Shown here: positions 20,378 to 28,870 of the stretch, in pieces
How the letters are laid out: each line of letters opens with the position of its first letter
Numbering within the stretch: the first letter of the stretch is position 1
DNA from: Kumtagia sp963820075
Lineage (GTDB): Bacteria; Pseudomonadota; Alphaproteobacteria; Rhizobiales; Rhizobiaceae
Assembly: GCA_963820075.1 (NCBI GenBank)
Contig: CAWFYS010000010.1
Location: 113,646 to 177,645, forward strand
Reading direction: 5' to 3'
DNA: 64,000 nt
The notes under the pieces: model-generated
Databases searched by the model: none
What the model saw: the letters and a program-made list of their open reading frames with translations, nothing else
Told to the model about the DNA's origin: nothing
Position numbers and translations under genes: made by a program

Positions 20378-20983
20378 TCACGCCCCTACGCCCTCCATAT
20401 TGTCGGCGCTGAACCGTCGCAGGCCTGTTTCCGTGAGAATTTCATGAAGGATCACATCGTGCGGTTCGTCCGGCACGATCGAGATTTCCTGGCAGTCGAA
20501 GGCGATGCCGACCAGGCGCGGCGACTGCCCGGCGGCATGCAGCCTTGCGATCGCGCGATCGTAATAGCCCGCGCCATAGCCGATGCGGTGGCCCCGCGCG
20601 TCGAAAGCCGCAAGGGGCACCAGCATGATCGCCGGATCGAGCACTTCGGCTTCGGGCCCCGGACCGGACGTGCCGTAACCCGTGTCGATCAAGTCGCCGC
20701 CGCGCAGCAGTTCACGGAAGACGATGGTGGTCTTGTCGATGATCGCCGGCAGGCAGAGCCGGGCGCCACCTTCGCGCATCGCAAACATAATGGGGCGCAC
20801 GTCGACTTCCGAGCGCATCGGCCAGAAACCGGAAACGATGTCGCCCGGATCGGTCAGGATGTGGCGCCGCGCCATGTCGGCCATGGCAATCGAGGCCTCG
20901 ATGCGCCACCTGAGATCGAGCGCGTCGCGGCGGGTGAGCGCTTGCCTGCGCAATTCCCGCTTGCGTTTCTTCCAGTCCGTCAT
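20378..20983 (-). CDS. fthC: 5-formyltetrahydrofolate cyclo-ligase
   Basis: A 201-residue enzyme that converts 5-formyl-THF to 5,10-methenyl-THF with ATP. The basic N-terminus KKRKRELRRQALTRRDAL, the substrate block VSGFWPMRSEVDVRPIM and the C-terminal GHRIGYGAGYYDRAIA (phosphate-binding) are the family landmarks. I chose the ATG at 20983 because GGGGAGGAC precedes it; the frame also opens at 21001. Its position just downstream of 6S RNA matches the ssrS-fthC linkage seen widely in proteobacteria. Confidence 0.93.
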   Translation of the reverse strand: MTDWKKRKRELRRQALTRRDALDLRWRIEASIAMADMARRHILTDPGDIVSGFWPMRSEVDVRPIMFAMREGGARLCLPAIIDKTTIVFRELLRGGDLIDTGYGTSGPGPEAEVLDPAIMLVPLAAFDARGHRIGYGAGYYDRAIARLHAAGQSPRLVGIAFDCQEISIVPDEPHDVILHEILTETGLRRFSADNMEGVGA

Positions 20984-21244
20984 GTCCTCCCCTTCCGCCA
21001 CGGCAGTCTTGCCGGTCCGCCGTCATGCGTATGCCATATGTTTATCGCATCAATCTAGATTGGCTTTATCGGAAGCCGACGGCGGCGTTGAGCGTAGCGC
21101 CTCCCCCATCGGGTGGTCGGAACCGATGGCGGGGGCTGCTCGAATGGTTGGGAATGTGAGCTTTCTTGATCGCGTGCCCGGATGGAAGTCTCGGTCGCGC
21201 CGACGCCGGAGCGCCGGCCAGGCTCTGAGAAAAAGGTCCTGTAA

Positions 21245-21394
21245 CGATCCAGGCAACCGGTGGAGATGTCGATCCCGGGAACCTACAAAGTAGGTGGGCG
21301 TCGTGTGTCCGAACCCACGAGTCCGGCCAGGGACAACTCCCTTTGGATCGATAAGGCCCCGGGGAATGTCTCTCCTGCCGAGAAGCCCAGATCG
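21245..21394 (-). ncRNA. ssrS: 6S RNA
   Basis: About 150 nt on the minus strand upstream of fthC, the standard place for 6S RNA. The 5' end CGATCTGGGC pairs over 10 bp with the 3' end GCCTGGATCG, using two G-U pairs, to give the terminal stem. Between them lie GC-rich arms with bulges and a terminal hairpin (CCTACTTTGTAGG) consistent with the long, broken rod of 6S RNA that mimics an open promoter. A TATATT box at 21403-21408 ends about 8 bases before the proposed 5' end. 6S RNA binds the housekeeping RNA polymerase in stationary phase. End positions are estimates. Confidence 0.8.
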
Positions 21395-21486
21395 TCAATT
21401 CCAATATAAGCCGGCGCGGCGGCCGGCGCCAGTGGCGCAGCGGAATTGAATGAGCGTGGCTTGCGCGGAGCGGTCGTGCTCCTTAT

Positions 21487-21750
21487 CCCGCATTTCTCAC
21501 ACTGGACATGGCCTGCGCCGGTTCAAGAAGTCGACAGGGCAGGAGCCGCGCGCCGAGCGATGCGCGACATCGGGCAAGCGCGGCGACACACCCTGTCGAC
21601 TTCTTCAACCGGCCCATGGGGTTGCCTTTCGGCGGGCATCTGCGGCGTCGGGCGGCTCAACCGTATGTCTCTATACGCTTTTCGCCGTCCGACGCCGTAT
21701 CTGCCGCGCCGAAAGAGCAACGCAGCCATATCCAGTGTGAGAAATGCGGG
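21487..21750. mobile_element. MITE-like element with 19-bp perfect terminal inverted repeats
   Basis: The ends CCCGCATTTCTCACACTGG (21487) and its exact complement (to 21750) enclose 264 bases. The match extends imperfectly further inward (ACATGGC against GCCATAT). A second perfect 15-bp inverted repeat, AAGAAGTCGACAGGG, lies inside at 21525-21539 and 21591-21605. No transposase is encoded. The ends remind me of IS1380-family termini, so it may be mobilised in trans; that link is from memory. It separates 6S RNA from the MoxR gene. Confidence 0.75.
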
Positions 21751-21784
21751 TTAGGGTCGCGCCGGTTCCAACAGGATATCCTGC

Positions 21785-22624
21785 ATGCGGTTTGAGGGGA
21801 CGGCGGCCTATGTGGCCGACAAGGACTTGATGGTGGCCGTCAACGCCGCCATCGCCCTGGAACGGCCGCTTCTGGTCAAGGGAGAGCCCGGAACCGGCAA
21901 GACCGAACTGGCGCGGCAGGTGGCGGCGGCACTCGGTCTCGACCTCATCGAGTGGAACGTCAAATCCACGACCAAGGCGCAGCAGGGCCTTTACGAATAT
22001 GATGCCGTCAGCCGCCTGCGCGACAGCCAACTCGGCGACGACCGCTTCAGCGACATCGGCAACTACATCAAGCGCGGCAAGCTGTGGGATGCGTTTTCGG
22101 CGGATCGCAAGGTCGTGCTGCTGATCGACGAGATCGACAAGGCCGACATCGAATTCCCCAACGACCTGTTGCAGGAACTCGACCGCATGGAGTTCTTCGT
22201 CTACGAGACCGGCGAAACGATCGCAGCGAAACACCGGCCGATCGTCATGATTACGTCCAACAACGAGAAGGAATTGCCGGACGCGTTCCTGCGCCGCTGC
22301 TTCTTCCACTATATCCGCTTTCCGGACGCCGAAACGCTGCAGCGCATCGTCGACGTGCACTTTCCCGGGATCAAACAGGCGCTGGTGCGCGCCGCACTCA
22401 CGCAGTTCTACGAGATTCGGGACGTGCCGGGACTGAAGAAGAAGCCCTCCACTTCGGAGGCGCTCGACTGGATACGGCTCCTGGTCGCCGACGACATAGC
22501 GCCCGAAGATCTGCGCGCCGATCCCCGCAATGCCCTGCCGAAGCTGCACGGAGCGCTCCTGAAGAACGAACAGGACGTGCATTTGTTCGAACGCCTGGCC
22601 TTCATGGCTAGGCGGCAGGGCTAA
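21785..22624 (+). CDS. MoxR-family AAA+ ATPase
   Basis: A 279-residue AAA+ protein. Walker A is in LVKGEPGTGKTELARQVA and Walker B in KVVLLIDEIDKADIEFPN. Sensor 1 is in IVMITSNNEKELPDAFLRRC, which also contains the arginine finger region. MoxR-type ATPases act as chaperones that insert cofactors or activate partners carrying a von Willebrand A domain. A CoxE-like VWA protein gene follows two genes downstream at 23218, the usual pairing. The ATG at 21785 starts only 34 bases after the end of the MITE-like element, which may have replaced part of the promoter. Confidence 0.92.
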   Translation: MRFEGTAAYVADKDLMVAVNAAIALERPLLVKGEPGTGKTELARQVAAALGLDLIEWNVKSTTKAQQGLYEYDAVSRLRDSQLGDDRFSDIGNYIKRGKLWDAFSADRKVVLLIDEIDKADIEFPNDLLQELDRMEFFVYETGETIAAKHRPIVMITSNNEKELPDAFLRRCFFHYIRFPDAETLQRIVDVHFPGIKQALVRAALTQFYEIRDVPGLKKKPSTSEALDWIRLLVADDIAPEDLRADPRNALPKLHGALLKNEQDVHLFERLAFMARRQG

Positions 22625-22714
22625 ACTTGGTCTTATCGTGACGCAGCACCCCGCGGCGGACGCGCCATGCGGGCCGTGTGCATTGCGGCCAGATTGCTAT
22701 TGGAGGATTTTTCG

Positions 22715-23155
22715 TTGATCACCGTGCGCCCGCTGCTGCAGACCGACTACGCCGACTGGCGCAAGCTGTGGACCGCCTATCTGGAATTCTACAACACCGT
22801 GCTGTCGCACGAGGTCTACACTATCACGTGGCAGCGCCTTTTCGACCGTGGGGCCTTCGAGCCGAAAGGCTTCATCGCCATGGTGGACGGCAAGCCGGCC
22901 GGGTTGACGCACTATTTGTTTCATCGCTCGTGCTGGGCGGAGGCGGATAATTGCTATCTGCAGGACCTCTTCGCCGAGCCGGACTTCCGCGGCGCCGGCG
23001 TCGGCGCGGCGCTGATTGCGGCGGTGCGGGAGGCCGCGGCGGAACGAGGCGTCACCAATGTCTACTGGATGACCCACGAAACCAACGCCACGGCGCGCCG
23101 GCTCTACGACCGCGTGGCGCGCCGGACCGGGTTCATCGAGTACGATCTGTTGTAG
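22715..23155 (+). CDS. GNAT-family N-acetyltransferase
   Basis: A 146-residue GCN5-related acetyltransferase. I place the start at the TTG at 22715, eight bases after a GGAGG; the frame is open from an ATG at 22667 without a good ribosome binding site. The acetyl-CoA site is CYLQDLFAEPDFRGAGVGAALIA, with the RGxGxG-type loop written RGAGVGAAL. The C-terminal strand VYWMTHETNATARRLYDRVA is typical. The acceptor is unknown. It sits between the MoxR and CoxE-like genes on the same strand and is probably co-transcribed with them. Confidence 0.88.
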   Translation: MITVRPLLQTDYADWRKLWTAYLEFYNTVLSHEVYTITWQRLFDRGAFEPKGFIAMVDGKPAGLTHYLFHRSCWAEADNCYLQDLFAEPDFRGAGVGAALIAAVREAAAERGVTNVYWMTHETNATARRLYDRVARRTGFIEYDLL

Positions 23156-23217
23156 GTTTTGGCGTGAAAGCCATGTCGATATGTCGGCATAACAGCTGCA
23201 CCTTGCCTTTCCCCTAA

Positions 23218-24429
23218 ATGGGCAGCAAAAACAGTTTCATGTTCCTGCCATTTTTCCTGGAGCTGAAAGCCGCCCGCGTGCCGGTCTCGCTGCGCGAATA
23301 TCTGACCTTGCTCGAGGCCATGGCAACCGGCCTGGCGCAGTACGACGTCGAGGGCTTCTACTACCTTGCGCGCGCCGCCCTGGTTAAGGACGAGCGCCAT
23401 ATCGACCGCTTCGACCAGGTTTTCGCGCATGTCTTCAAGGGCGTTGAGGCGGTTTCCGGCGAGGCGCCGGTCGATGTCGCCGCCATCCCCGAGGAATGGC
23501 TGCGCCGGCTTGCCGAGAAGCACCTGACCGAAGCGGAAAAGCAGCTCGTCGAGGCCCTGGGCGGCTTCGACAGACTGATGGAAATGCTGAAGAAGCGGCT
23601 CGAAGAGCAGAAGGGGCGCCACCAGGGCGGATCGAAATGGATCGGCACCGCCGGTACCTCGCCCTTCGGCGCCTTCGGCTACAACCCCGAGGGCGTGCGC
23701 ATCGGCCAGCATGAAAGCCGCAACCGCCGCGCCGTGAAAGTGTGGGAGAAGCGCGAATTCAGGAATTTCGACGATTCGGTCGAACTCGGCACCCGCAACA
23801 TCAAGGTGGCGCTGAAACGCTTGCGGCGCTGGGTGCGCGAGGGCGCGGAGCAAGAACTCGACCTGCCCGGCACCATCAACGCCACCGCCGAACATGGCTA
23901 TCTCGACGTGCGGACCCGGCCGGAACGGCGCAATGCCGTGAAGCTCCTGATGTTCTTCGATGTCGGCGGCTCGATGGACGACCATATCCGCGTGGTCGAG
24001 GAATTGTTTTCCGCCGCGCGGGCGGAATTCCGTCAGCTTGAGTATTTCTACTTCCACAACTGCCTTTACGAGGCTGTGTGGAAGGACAATAGGCGACGCT
24101 ATTCCGAAGTGATCCCGACGCTCGACGTGCTTCACAAATATGGCCATGACTATAAGGTTATCTTCGTCGGCGACGCCTCGATGAGCCCCTATGAGATCGC
24201 CGTGCCGGGCGGCTCGGTCGAGCACTGGAATCCGGAACCAGGCGCGGTCTGGCTGTCGCGGGTGCTGGCGCAATGGCCGAACGCCGTCTGGCTGAACCCG
24301 GCGCAAAAGGAGCACTGGGCCTACACGCATTCGATCGGGATGATCCGCGACGCTTTTTCCGATCGCATGTATCCGCTGACGCTCGCCGGGCTGGAGGCGG
24401 CGACGAAGGATCTGTCGCGCCGACATTGA
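23218..24429 (+). CDS. CoxE-like von Willebrand factor A domain protein
   Basis: A 403-residue protein (396 if it starts at the ATG at 23239, MFLPFFLELKAARVPVSLRE, which resembles relatives). Neither start has a clear ribosome binding site. The C-terminal half is a VWA domain with LMFFDVGGSMDDHI, a DxGxS variant of the metal-binding MIDAS motif. The N-terminal half is helical. Such proteins work with MoxR ATPases, here encoded at 21785, in maturation of metalloenzymes such as CO dehydrogenase. No such target enzyme is nearby, so the client is unknown. Confidence 0.88.
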   Translation: MGSKNSFMFLPFFLELKAARVPVSLREYLTLLEAMATGLAQYDVEGFYYLARAALVKDERHIDRFDQVFAHVFKGVEAVSGEAPVDVAAIPEEWLRRLAEKHLTEAEKQLVEALGGFDRLMEMLKKRLEEQKGRHQGGSKWIGTAGTSPFGAFGYNPEGVRIGQHESRNRRAVKVWEKREFRNFDDSVELGTRNIKVALKRLRRWVREGAEQELDLPGTINATAEHGYLDVRTRPERRNAVKLLMFFDVGGSMDDHIRVVEELFSAARAEFRQLEYFYFHNCLYEAVWKDNRRRYSEVIPTLDVLHKYGHDYKVIFVGDASMSPYEIAVPGGSVEHWNPEPGAVWLSRVLAQWPNAVWLNPAQKEHWAYTHSIGMIRDAFSDRMYPLTLAGLEAATKDLSRRH

Positions 24430-24531
24430 GATGCCCTTCGCCATTTCCGGCAGACGATGGCGGGCAGACGTAACGAATGCCTATATAGCGCGAATTGGAG
24501 AGCGATCGCCGCCAAGGCAGGAGAAGAGAAA

Positions 24532-24933
24532 ATGGATAGCCGCCAATATCCCGTCACTCGAACCGACGCCGAATGGCGTGCGCTGCTCACCCCGGAGCAA
24601 TATGCCATCATGCGCAATCACGGCACGGAGCGGCCGGGGAGTTGCGCGCTGCTCTATGAAAAGCGCGCGGGCACGTTCAAATGCGCCGGCTGCGACCAGC
24701 CTCTGTTCGAATCGAAGCTGAAGTTCGAGAGCGGCACCGGCTGGCCGAGCTTCAACGACCCGGTGCCGGGTGCGGTGGAAACGACGACCGACCGCAGCTA
24801 CGGCATGGTGCGCACCGAGGTGCATTGCACGCGCTGCGGCAGTCACCTCGGCCACGTCTTCGAGGACGGCCCGCCGCCGACCCATCTGCGCTACTGCATC
24901 AACGGCGTGGCGCTCAACTTCGAGCCCGGGTGA
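24532..24933 (+). CDS. msrB: peptide-methionine (R)-S-oxide reductase
   Basis: A 133-residue MsrB that repairs methionine-R-sulfoxide in oxidised proteins with thioredoxin. The start at 24532 (MDSRQYPVTRTDAEW) follows GGAGAAGAG. Two CxxC pairs (KCAGCD and CTRCGSHLG) form the zinc site. FESGTGWPSF is the substrate-binding block, and the catalytic Cys is in LRYCINGVALNF. Length and motifs are standard. It lies ~100 bases after the VWA gene and may have its own promoter. Confidence 0.96.
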   Translation: MDSRQYPVTRTDAEWRALLTPEQYAIMRNHGTERPGSCALLYEKRAGTFKCAGCDQPLFESKLKFESGTGWPSFNDPVPGAVETTTDRSYGMVRTEVHCTRCGSHLGHVFEDGPPPTHLRYCINGVALNFEPG

Positions 24934-25053
24934 AGCGCGCACGGCCTGGAAGTCCGATGCGCGATGAATGAGAGGTGGCTTGGGAAAATTGAACAGTGGT
25001 TATGAGTGGAATTTCCGGCTGAACGCGGCATAGATGCCGTGAACAGGAGAGAC

Positions 25054-25560
25054 CATGACGAAAACGCCCCCGCTGTAACCACAGCGCCGATTTCAAGGCG
25101 AAGGTGGCGCTTGCCGCGATCCGAGGCGAGAAGACGCTGATCGAGCTTTCGCAGCAGTTCGACGTGCATGCCAACCAGATCAAGCAATGGAAGGACCAGC
25201 TGCTGGAGGGTGCGTCCGGGGTGTTTGGCGGCGAGGCGAAGTCCGAAGCGGCGGCGCCGGCCGTGGACGTGAAGACGCTTCACGCCAAGATCGGGGAACT
25301 GGCGCTTGAGAACGATTTTTTAGCCGGCGCGCTCAGCAAGGCCGGGTTGCTGAGCGCACGGAAATGATCGACCGCCGCCACGATCTTTCGATCTCCGCCA
25401 GGCCAGGGTTCTGGGGATCAGCCGGGGCAGCGTCTATTACCTGCCGCGGCCCGTCTCAGCCGTCGATCTCGCCGTAATGCGCCGGATCGACGAACTGCAT
25501 CTCGACTACCCGTTCGCGGGAAGCCGAATGCTGCAGGCTCGCGTTGGCTCCCGACAGCAA
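25054..25560 (+). pseudogene. IS3-family transposase remnant (orfA frameshifted, orfB truncated)
   Basis: The ATG at 25054 begins MTKTPP, then a run of five C shifts the frame into a stop. Removing one C would continue as a normal IS3-type OrfA helix-turn-helix protein (ADFKAKVALAAIRGEKTL, then LSQQFDVHANQIKQWK, open to 25367). OrfB begins around 25360 (MIDRRHDLSISARARVLGIS as read in its frame) and reaches FAGSRMLQ before sequence unrelated to the family takes over near 25530. The DDE catalytic core is missing. The remnant is inactive and sits between msrB and a GNAT-like gene. Confidence 0.8.
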
Positions 25561-25576
25561 CGCCGAAAAAGAGCGC

Positions 25577-25873
25577 TTACCCCTTCAGCACATCCGCCCA
25601 TTCCTTGTGACGGCGGAACTGCGCATTGGCGAAGGGGCAGAGCGGTATGATCTTCTTGCCTGCGGCGCGTGCATCCTCGACGGCGCGGGCGACGAGCCGG
25701 GCGCCGACACCCTGCCCGCGAAAGGCATCCGGCACCTCGGTGTGGTCGATGATGAGCATGTGCTCGCCGGCCTTGGAGAAGGTCATTTCGGCCTCCGTAC
25801 CGTCGGCACGATAGACGTAGCGGCCCTTCGACCCGCCGTCCTCCAGCGCGATTTCCAGCGTCCCGTCAGTCAT
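25577..25873 (-). CDS. small GNAT-like N-acetyltransferase (YjdJ type)
   Basis: A 98-residue mini-GNAT protein. The start at 25873 (MTDGTLEIALEDGGSKGRY) overlaps the stop of the upstream esterase gene by eight bases, which favours coupled translation. The acetyl-CoA loop is DHTEVPDAFRGQGVGARLVA, followed by RAAGKKIIPLCPFANAQF. Proteins of this size carry only the core of the GNAT fold; their substrates are unknown. It is last in the esterase-dioxygenase operon. Confidence 0.85.
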   Translation of the reverse strand: MTDGTLEIALEDGGSKGRYVYRADGTEAEMTFSKAGEHMLIIDHTEVPDAFRGQGVGARLVARAVEDARAAGKKIIPLCPFANAQFRRHKEWADVLKG

Positions 25874-26495
25874 CGTCCGTCTCCTTGCGTGCGGCGGCCA
25901 GGAAACGCCGGGCCGCCTCGATCTCGCCCGGACGCACCTCGTGGCCGCCCTCGTGCCAGTCCAGTGTGACATCGGCGCCCCGATCCCGCAAATAGGCGGC
26001 GAGACGCGAGGTCAGTTCGGGCGGACAAATCGGATCATGCCGCCCGGCAGTGACCAGGATACCGCGACCGGCCAGGCTCCCTTCCATTTCGGGCGCGAAG
26101 GGAATGAGCGGATGCATCAGCACCGCGGCGTCGAACAGATCCGGCCGGCGGAACAGCACCGAGGCCAGAATATTGGCGCCGTTGGAATAGCCCAGGCCGA
26201 ACACCGCCGAAGGCCCTTCCGCATCGACATGGGCGCCGACGAACGCCGCCATCCTGTCGGTCGCGCGCGCCAGATCGTCCATGTCGTAGACGCCCTCGCC
26301 GGTGCGCCGGAAGAACCGCGCGGCGCCGAATTCCGAAATGTCGCCGCGCGGCGCCACGATCGTGGCGCCCGGCACAAGATCGCGCCCCAGCGAAACAAAC
26401 TGGTTCTCGTCGCCGCCGGTGCCGTGGAAGGTGAAAAGCAGCGGTCCGCCCGGCTCGCCGGGCAGACGCTTGTGAACATAGGAATTGATCGGCAT
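25866..26495 (-). CDS. alpha/beta hydrolase, MhqD-like carboxylesterase
   Basis: A 209-residue phospholipase/carboxylesterase-type hydrolase. The nucleophile elbow is VFGLGYSNGANILAS (G-Y-S-N-G). The Asp is in GRHDPICPPEL and the His in HEGGHEVRPG. The oxyanion region is TFHGTGGDENQF. I chose the ATG at 26495 (MPINSYVHKRLPGEPG). It lies 13 bases downstream of a ring-cleaving dioxygenase gene, the same pairing as the mhqD and mhqO genes that protect Bacillus from quinones; the functional link is an inference from that pairing. Confidence 0.85.
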   Translation of the reverse strand: MPINSYVHKRLPGEPGGPLLFTFHGTGGDENQFVSLGRDLVPGATIVAPRGDISEFGAARFFRRTGEGVYDMDDLARATDRMAAFVGAHVDAEGPSAVFGLGYSNGANILASVLFRRPDLFDAAVLMHPLIPFAPEMEGSLAGRGILVTAGRHDPICPPELTSRLAAYLRDRGADVTLDWHEGGHEVRPGEIEAARRFLAAARKETDDD

Positions 26496-26508
26496 CGTCA
26501 CCCCTCCC

Positions 26509-27441
26509 TTACGCGCCGAGCGGCTGCAGGTGCTTTTCCAGGTAAGGCCTGAGATGCGCATGCTGGCTTGGCAGCTTCAAGGCCTCGCCGAGATGCGCCG
26601 TATCCTCGTCGCGGTCGAAGCCCGGCTCATTGGTGGCGACCTCGAACAGGACGCCGCCGGGCGTGCGGAAATAGATCGCCCAGAAATAGTCGCGGTCGAT
26701 CACCGGAGTGACATGGTAGCCCGTGTCGATCAGCGCCTTGCGCACTTCGAGCTGCTTCGCGCGGTTCTCCACGGCAAAGGCGATATGGTGGACGGAGCCG
26801 GCGCCGAGATCGGCATAGGGAGCACCCGGAACCGACTCGATATCGATCACATCGGCGCCATTGCCGCCCTTGATCGCCAGCCTCTTCACGTTGCCGGACG
26901 TGTCGACCGGCTCATAGCCCATATATTTCAGCAGCTCTTCCGTGGCGCCGCCGTCACGCAGCCGAAGCGAGGCGGAATGGAAGCCGCGGATCGCCGCGTC
27001 GGCCGGGACACCGCCCTCGGTCCACGCCGCGCGGTCATCGTCGGCGACCTCGACCAGGGCGAAGCCGTCAGCATCGGGTCCATTGAAGCGTAGCCGGTTC
27101 TCACCAAAGCCCGACTCGCGGGCGAGGCCGGATACGCCCTGCTCCGCAAGGCGCGTCTCCCAATAGCCCAGCGTGCCGGCCGGCACGGCAAAGACGGTCG
27201 TACCGACTTCGCCGGCGCCTGGCCGGCCTTTGCCGATATTGGGAAACGGGAAATAGGTCATGACCGAACCGGGCGTTCCCTTCTCGTCGCCATAGTAGAG
27301 ATGGTAGACGTCGGGCGCGTCGAAATTCACGGTTTTCTTGACCCGGCGCAGGCCGAGCCTGCCGGTGAAGAACTGATTATTCTCGCGTGCGTCCTTCGCC
27401 ATCGAGGTGACGTGGTGAAGGCCCTTGATCTGATCGAGCAT
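26509..27441 (-). CDS. ring-cleaving dioxygenase, MhqO-like (VOC fold)
   Basis: A 310-residue protein with two glyoxalase/extradiol-dioxygenase modules. The first begins KGLHHVTSMAKDARENNQFF with the metal His, and the second contains GAGSVHHIAFAVENRAKQLE. LFEVATNEPGFDRDED near the C-terminus supplies the last metal ligand (Glu). This layout is typical of MhqO/MhqA-type enzymes proposed to open hydroquinone rings. It is the first gene of a three-gene operon with the esterase and the small GNAT gene. Start at 27441, MLDQIKGLHHVT, agrees with relatives. Confidence 0.88.
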   Translation of the reverse strand: MLDQIKGLHHVTSMAKDARENNQFFTGRLGLRRVKKTVNFDAPDVYHLYYGDEKGTPGSVMTYFPFPNIGKGRPGAGEVGTTVFAVPAGTLGYWETRLAEQGVSGLARESGFGENRLRFNGPDADGFALVEVADDDRAAWTEGGVPADAAIRGFHSASLRLRDGGATEELLKYMGYEPVDTSGNVKRLAIKGGNGADVIDIESVPGAPYADLGAGSVHHIAFAVENRAKQLEVRKALIDTGYHVTPVIDRDYFWAIYFRTPGGVLFEVATNEPGFDRDEDTAHLGEALKLPSQHAHLRPYLEKHLQPLGA

Positions 27442-27650
27442 ATCTTTGCTCCTCTCTTATCGGATTGCGGCCGGGCCGCTTGACTGCCTCCTATGTTGGT
27501 CAAACGTGCCTGCGCTGGTAGATGCCAAACACAGGATGGTTTGTTCATTGAATAGAGACGAAACCGCCGGGTCGTTCATAGATTCTAAATTGCCAAGCCT
27601 TCGGGCAATCTTATCGTTCGGATCGGCGATGCAGCCATGGACAAACGAAA

Positions 27651-27674
27651 GTCCGCGCCGTTGCCGGCGCGGAC
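27651..27674 (-). terminator. probable terminator after the PRC-barrel gene
   Basis: A perfect 9-bp stem GTCCGCGCC / GGCGCGGAC with a 6-base loop, flanked by CGAAA and TTTCG, lies 27 bases past the stop of the minus-strand PRC-barrel gene. The T tract is weak, so termination may be partial. Confidence 0.6.
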
Positions 27675-27700
27675 TTGCTTTCGTGCCTGCAAATCAGGCG

Positions 27701-28675
27701 TTAGCGCATGATGACGCGCTGGTCGTCGCGCTTGTCGGCCCAGGTCGCTTTGTCATAGGCGGCCGCCGCGTCAAGCTGCTCCTTGGTGAAGGTCGTGTAG
27801 AGGTACTTGTTGCCGTCCTTGTCGGTCATGAACGCAAGGTTGTCCATGCCAACCGCTACTTCCTTCTCGCCTACGCCAAGGAAGCCGCCAACATCGATGA
27901 TTACCGCATCGACCTTGCCGTCCTGGGACAGGACCACGTCGCCGATCTCGCCGAGGTTGGCATCGTTGGTGCCATAGACGGTCGTGCCGACCAAATCCTC
28001 GGCCCGGATGTCGCCGGCCGGCATCTCGGTCAGCGTCGACTTGTCGATGGCGCTGGTCATGGTTGTGTCGGTCGCAGTCGAGTCGGCCGGAGCCGCGGCG
28101 GTTGTTTCATCGGCCGGCGCGGCGGGTGCCTGCGCGGTCGTTTCGCCGGCTGCGGGTGCCTGGACAGCGTCACCATCGGTAGGAGTGGTCTTGTCGGTCG
28201 CCGGCGGGGGCGCCATCGCCGTTGTATCAGCCACCGGAGCCGGCTCATATGGACGCATGTCGAATTCCGCCTGCGCCTCAAGCTGCTCCTTGGTGGCGTT
28301 GACTACGATCCAGCGATCGCCTTCCCGCTCGGCCCACTCGATATCGCCATAATTCATGGCGACGTTCTTTTCGCCGATCCCGAGAAAGCCGCCGACGCCG
28401 ATTACGACGGATTCGACCTGTCCGTCCGCACCGACGACGACATCGTTGACGGCGCCGATATTCTCGGCATCGTCACCAGTGCCGTTGTAGACCTTTTCGC
28501 CGATAAGGTCGCTGGCAAGAAACCCGCCAGCCTTGGCAACCGGATCCACAGCAACCGGTGCTTGCTCTGTCGTCGGAGCGGGTGCGGCGGGTGCCGGCTG
28601 GGTTGCGTCCTGAGCGTGGGCGGCACTGATCAGCAGTGTCGCCAGCGCGGTGGTAGCCAAAAGTTTACGAACCAT
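27701..28675 (-). CDS. secreted PRC-barrel protein with two PRC domains
   Basis: A 324-residue protein. The ATG at 28675 follows AAGGAGACG and opens a signal peptide (VRKLLATTALATLLISAAHAQ). Two PRC-barrel domains, near residues 50-140 and 225-310, are recognisable by the repeated blocks VVIGVGGFLGIGEKNVAM and VIIDVGGFLGVGEKEVAV. They are joined by a long Ala/Pro/Thr-rich linker. Such proteins are abundant in the rhizobial periplasm, often stress-induced, with unclear function. An EcfG-type promoter lies 90 bases upstream, so it is probably a general-stress gene. Confidence 0.88.
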   Translation of the reverse strand: MVRKLLATTALATLLISAAHAQDATQPAPAAPAPTTEQAPVAVDPVAKAGGFLASDLIGEKVYNGTGDDAENIGAVNDVVVGADGQVESVVIGVGGFLGIGEKNVAMNYGDIEWAEREGDRWIVVNATKEQLEAQAEFDMRPYEPAPVADTTAMAPPPATDKTTPTDGDAVQAPAAGETTAQAPAAPADETTAAAPADSTATDTTMTSAIDKSTLTEMPAGDIRAEDLVGTTVYGTNDANLGEIGDVVLSQDGKVDAVIIDVGGFLGVGEKEVAVGMDNLAFMTDKDGNKYLYTTFTKEQLDAAAAYDKATWADKRDDQRVIMR

Positions 28676-28764
28676 GATATCGTCTCCTTGTGCGTGAATT
28701 CCATGCACTGACACGCCCGGTGGAACCGTCGCGGGTGAAATCGGGCGTGCCGTTACGCTTTCAC

Positions 28765-28789
28765 AACGTGGTCGTGCTGGATCGGTTCC
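28765..28789 (-). promoter_or_regulatory. EcfG-type promoter for the PRC-barrel gene
   Basis: On the minus strand GGAAC (28789-28785), a 16-base spacer and CGTT (28768-28765) match the alphaproteobacterial EcfG consensus. The site is about 90 bases upstream of the start at 28675. Confidence 0.8.
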
Positions 28790-28870
28790 CGACGAAGAGT
28801 TCGGGTTGCCGGCAATCGCCGGTCGAAAATCCATTGCGTGAAAGCCGGCGGCCCGCGCGGGGGCCCTGCT

